A stretch of 15,639 nucleotides of DNA from Bacteroidota bacterium (GTDB lineage: Bacteria; Bacteroidota; Bacteroidia; Chitinophagales; Chitinophagaceae). This document shows positions 13,602 to 15,639 of the stretch, piece by piece. The stretch is taken from positions 1 through 15,639 of the forward strand of contig JAEZAY010000218.1 of NCBI GenBank assembly GCA_023427575.1. The letters run 5' to 3'. Made by a program: the position numbers and the translations under genes. Under the pieces are notes generated by a model that was not told the origin of the DNA, did not search any database, and was given only the letters and a program-made list of their open reading frames with translations. How positions within the stretch are numbered: the first letter of the stretch is position 1; each line of letters opens with the position of its first letter.

Positions 13602-14733
13602 TTATTTAATTGTTGGAGCCGGATTTGCAGGGGCGGTACTGGCCGAAAGACTGGCCTCCAAAGCAAACAAAAAGGTGCTGATCCTGGATCAGCGCAATCA
13701 TATCGGTGGGAACGCCTTTGATTATTATAATAAAGACGGAATCCTCGTGCACAAGTATGGGCCGCATATCTTTCATACCAATTCAAAAGAAGTTTTTGAT
13801 TACCTGGGACAATTTACTCCATGGCGAACTTATGAACATAAAGTGCTGGCTTCGGTAGACGGGCAGCTTGTTCCGATTCCCATCAACCTGAATACAATAA
13901 ACAGTCTGTACGGCCTGAATCTTTCTTCCGATGAAGTGGAAGATTTTTTTAATAAAAGAGCTGAACCGGTCGCAAGAGTTAAAACTTCTGAAGATGTTGT
14001 AGTTGGCCGGGTTGGAAGAGAACTGTATGAAAAATTTTTCCGTGGTTATACCCGCAAAATGTGGGATCTGGACCCTTCCGAATTGGATGCTTCTGTAACG
14101 GCCCGCGTACCTACGCGTACCAATCGGGATGACCGGTACTTTACGGATACCTACCAGGCCATGCCGCTTTTCGGTTATACACACATGTTCGAGAAAATGC
14201 TTTCACATCCTAATATCAACATCATGCTGAATACCGATTACAAGGATGTGGTGGATCTTATTCCATATAAAAACATGATTTTTACGGGCCCCATCGATGG
14301 GTTTTTTAATTATTGTTTTGGAAAACTTCCCTATCGCTCCCTCGAATTCAAGTTTGAGACCATTGACGCGGAATCATTTCAGAAGACCGGTACGGTTAAT
14401 TATCCGAACGAACAGCCCTATACAAGGATTACTGATTTCAAATACCTAACGGGTCAAAAACATCCGAAAACGACCATCGTTTATGAATATCCGCAGGCCG
14501 ATGGAGATCCCTACTATCCGGTTCCCCGTCCGGAGAATGCCGAGATCTATAAAAAATATCAACAACTGGCCGCATCCATGACGAATACCTATTTTGTTGG
14601 AAGGCTGGCCACTTATAAATATTATAATATGGACCAGGTGGTTGCACAATCATTAACCATGTTCAAAAAAATCATGCATCACCATGCGGAACTGCCGGTG
14701 AATGGGCATAAGGTTGAAATTTTGCAATCGTAA
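13594..14733 (+). CDS. glf: UDP-galactopyranose mutase
   Basis: This 379-aa flavoenzyme interconverts UDP-galactopyranose and UDP-galactofuranose, the donor for galactofuranose in surface polysaccharides. FAD binding is seen at VGAGFAG (7-13) and DQRNHIGGNAFD (32-43). GPHIFHT (56-62) follows. Active-site residues expected from characterised mutases are present: Tyr152 and Trp157 (GYTRKMWDLDPSEL), Arg171 in TARVPTR, Arg278 in YTRITDFKY, and the late block VGRLATYKYYNMDQ (335-348) with Arg337, Tyr341, Tyr344 and Asp347. Length (379) is typical of bacterial mutases (about 370-390). The start overlaps the end of the glycosyltransferase gene by 8 nt and has a good Shine-Dalgarno. Together they imply a small galactofuranose-glycan unit; other polysaccharide genes may lie elsewhere. 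Confidence 0.96.
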   Translation: MYDYLIVGAGFAGAVLAERLASKANKKVLILDQRNHIGGNAFDYYNKDGILVHKYGPHIFHTNSKEVFDYLGQFTPWRTYEHKVLASVDGQLVPIPINLNTINSLYGLNLSSDEVEDFFNKRAEPVARVKTSEDVVVGRVGRELYEKFFRGYTRKMWDLDPSELDASVTARVPTRTNRDDRYFTDTYQAMPLFGYTHMFEKMLSHPNINIMLNTDYKDVVDLIPYKNMIFTGPIDGFFNYCFGKLPYRSLEFKFETIDAESFQKTGTVNYPNEQPYTRITDFKYLTGQKHPKTTIVYEYPQADGDPYYPVPRPENAEIYKKYQQLAASMTNTYFVGRLATYKYYNMDQVVAQSLTMFKKIMHHHAELPVNGHKVEILQS

Positions 14734-14755
14734 AAAGTTATTGGAATTTTTTAAT

Positions 14756-14785
14756 AAAAGGAAGGAGCTCAGGCTTCTTCCTTTT
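14756..14785. terminator. Shared terminator of glf and the EF-G-type gene, partly inside the latter
   Basis: AAAAGGAAG (14756-14764) and CTTCCTTTT (14777-14785) are complementary, and AGC/GCT beyond one G-T pair extends the stem to 13 bp around a TCAG loop. The right arm and part of the loop encode the last codons and stop (14769-14771) of the minus-strand gene. U-runs on both sides allow bidirectional termination. Confidence 0.85.
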
Positions 14786-15639
14786 CCATTTTATTATATT
14801 CTTCACTTAGCCTTTTCTGCAATTCGCCGGGAACGGGATAATATTCTTCAAACTGCATTGCAAATTTTGCCCGGCCCTGGGTGATAGACCGAAGTGAAGA
14901 CGAGTAGTTATGCATTTCGGCGAGGGGAACCTTCGCAATCAGTTTGGTAAAATGCCCGCTGGAATCCATTCCTTCCACAATAGCACGACGGATTTGAAGG
15001 TCGCCGATTACAGAACCCGTTAACTCATCCGGACAAAGAATTTCCAACTTGTATACCGGCTCCAGCAACTGCGGGTCGGCCTGCTGGAAAGCCTGCTTTA
15101 AAGCTTTTAAACCGGCTATCTTAAATGAGATGTCGTTGGAGTCAACCGGATGCATTTTTCCATCGTAAATGCATACCCGAACATCACGTACATAACTTCC
15201 GGTTAAAGGTCCTTCCTGCATCTTTTCCATCACCCCTTTTAGTATGGAAGGCAGAAAGCGGGTATCGATCGCACCTCCAACAATGCAATTTAGAAAGACC
15301 AGCTTACCGCCCCAGTTCAGATCGATGGTTTCACGGTTACGTACTGAAAGTCCTTTCGGCTCGGGCATTCCTTCATACCAGGGCTCAATCCGCATAAACA
15401 CTTCTCCAAACTGTCCGGCACCACCCGATTGTTTTTTATGGCGGTAGTTCGACTCCGCCATTTTCCGGATGGTTTCGCGGTAGGGAATTCTGGTTTTGCT
15501 GAACTTAACTTCCAGGCGATGATAATTTTCAATTTTCCATTTTATAACCGATAGATGCATATCGCCCTGGCAATGGATGATCGTTTGACGCAGTTCGGGT
15601 GAAAATTCAACAATCACCGTTGGATCTTCTTCTCTTAAC
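14769..15639 (-). CDS. EF-G paralogue (EF-G2 type), C-terminal part
   Basis: The frame is open to the right edge: LREEDPT precedes the GTG at 15617, which is therefore not the start. About 290 residues are visible, covering domains III (part), IV and V of elongation factor G. Landmarks are FSPELRQTIIHCQGDMHL (end of domain III), HKKQSGGAGQFGEV, the domain IV tip GKMHPVDSNDISFK with the conserved histidine, TGSVIGDLQIRRA, and LRSITQGRAKFAMQFEEYYP in domain V. HKKQSGGAGQFGEV and the YPVPGEL-type tail resemble the EF-G2/FusA2 group rather than canonical FusA. EF-G2 paralogues act in translation under special conditions; in Bacteroides one was reported to lack GTPase activity and to be needed for gut colonisation. 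The G domain lies outside the window, so this cannot be tested here. Confidence 0.88.
   Translation of the reverse strand, partial: LREEDPTVIVEFSPELRQTIIHCQGDMHLSVIKWKIENYHRLEVKFSKTRIPYRETIRKMAESNYRHKKQSGGAGQFGEVFMRIEPWYEGMPEPKGLSVRNRETIDLNWGGKLVFLNCIVGGAIDTRFLPSILKGVMEKMQEGPLTGSYVRDVRVCIYDGKMHPVDSNDISFKIAGLKALKQAFQQADPQLLEPVYKLEILCPDELTGSVIGDLQIRRAIVEGMDSSGHFTKLIAKVPLAEMHNYSSSLRSITQGRAKFAMQFEEYYPVPGELQKRLSEEYNKMEKEEA

Overview
The window looks like chromosomal DNA of a Bacteroidota bacterium, most likely of the Chitinophagaceae/Sphingobacteriia type. The reasons are: candidate promoters of the Bacteroidota form (TTTG or TTG, about 20 bp, then TANNTTTG); almost no Shine-Dalgarno sequences; a very large type I signal peptidase with a membrane N-terminal domain; a GMC oxidoreductase paired with a Tat/lipoprotein-type gluconate-2-dehydrogenase subunit 3; and an EF-G paralogue of the EF-G2 kind. 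I saw no rRNA, tRNA, CRISPR array, transposase or phage gene. The genus assignment is inference.

Layout. The left edge holds the last 48 codons of a plus-strand SET-domain protein. A repeat-rich 416-bp gap between convergent genes (150-565) follows, then the minus-strand signal peptidase I gene. Next is a minus-strand pair: a sigma-54-type response regulator that lacks its DNA-binding domain and, 3 nt downstream, a small alpha/beta hydrolase. A 46-codon plus-strand membrane-peptide ORF and a strong bidirectional terminator separate this pair from minus-strand pdhB (pyruvate dehydrogenase E1 beta), which has a textbook Bacteroidota promoter. The minus strand continues with an acetyl-CoA acetyltransferase and two tandem, clearly homologous 83-aa proteins of unknown function.

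From about 8.4 kb the genes are on the plus strand: a Tat-exported phosphotriesterase-family hydrolase; a two-gene periplasmic sugar-oxidation unit (GMC flavoprotein plus Gluconate_2-dh3 subunit) ended by an intrinsic terminator; and a two-gene surface-sugar unit (TuaH-like glycosyltransferase overlapping UDP-galactopyranose mutase by 8 nt, with a rare strong Shine-Dalgarno). The right edge is the C-terminal part of a minus-strand EF-G2-type gene. It converges on the mutase gene, and both share a terminator that lies partly inside the EF-G coding sequence.

How the genes fit together. Most are ordinary metabolic or housekeeping genes (acetyl-CoA metabolism, protein export, translation). The parts that look least conventional are the HTH-less regulator welded to a hydrolase gene, the tandem 83-aa paralogues, the Tat/lipoprotein oxidoreductase module beside a lactonase-like hydrolase with no cytochrome gene in view, and the composite inverted 8-bp repeat array. 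I found no convincing defence or mobile system.
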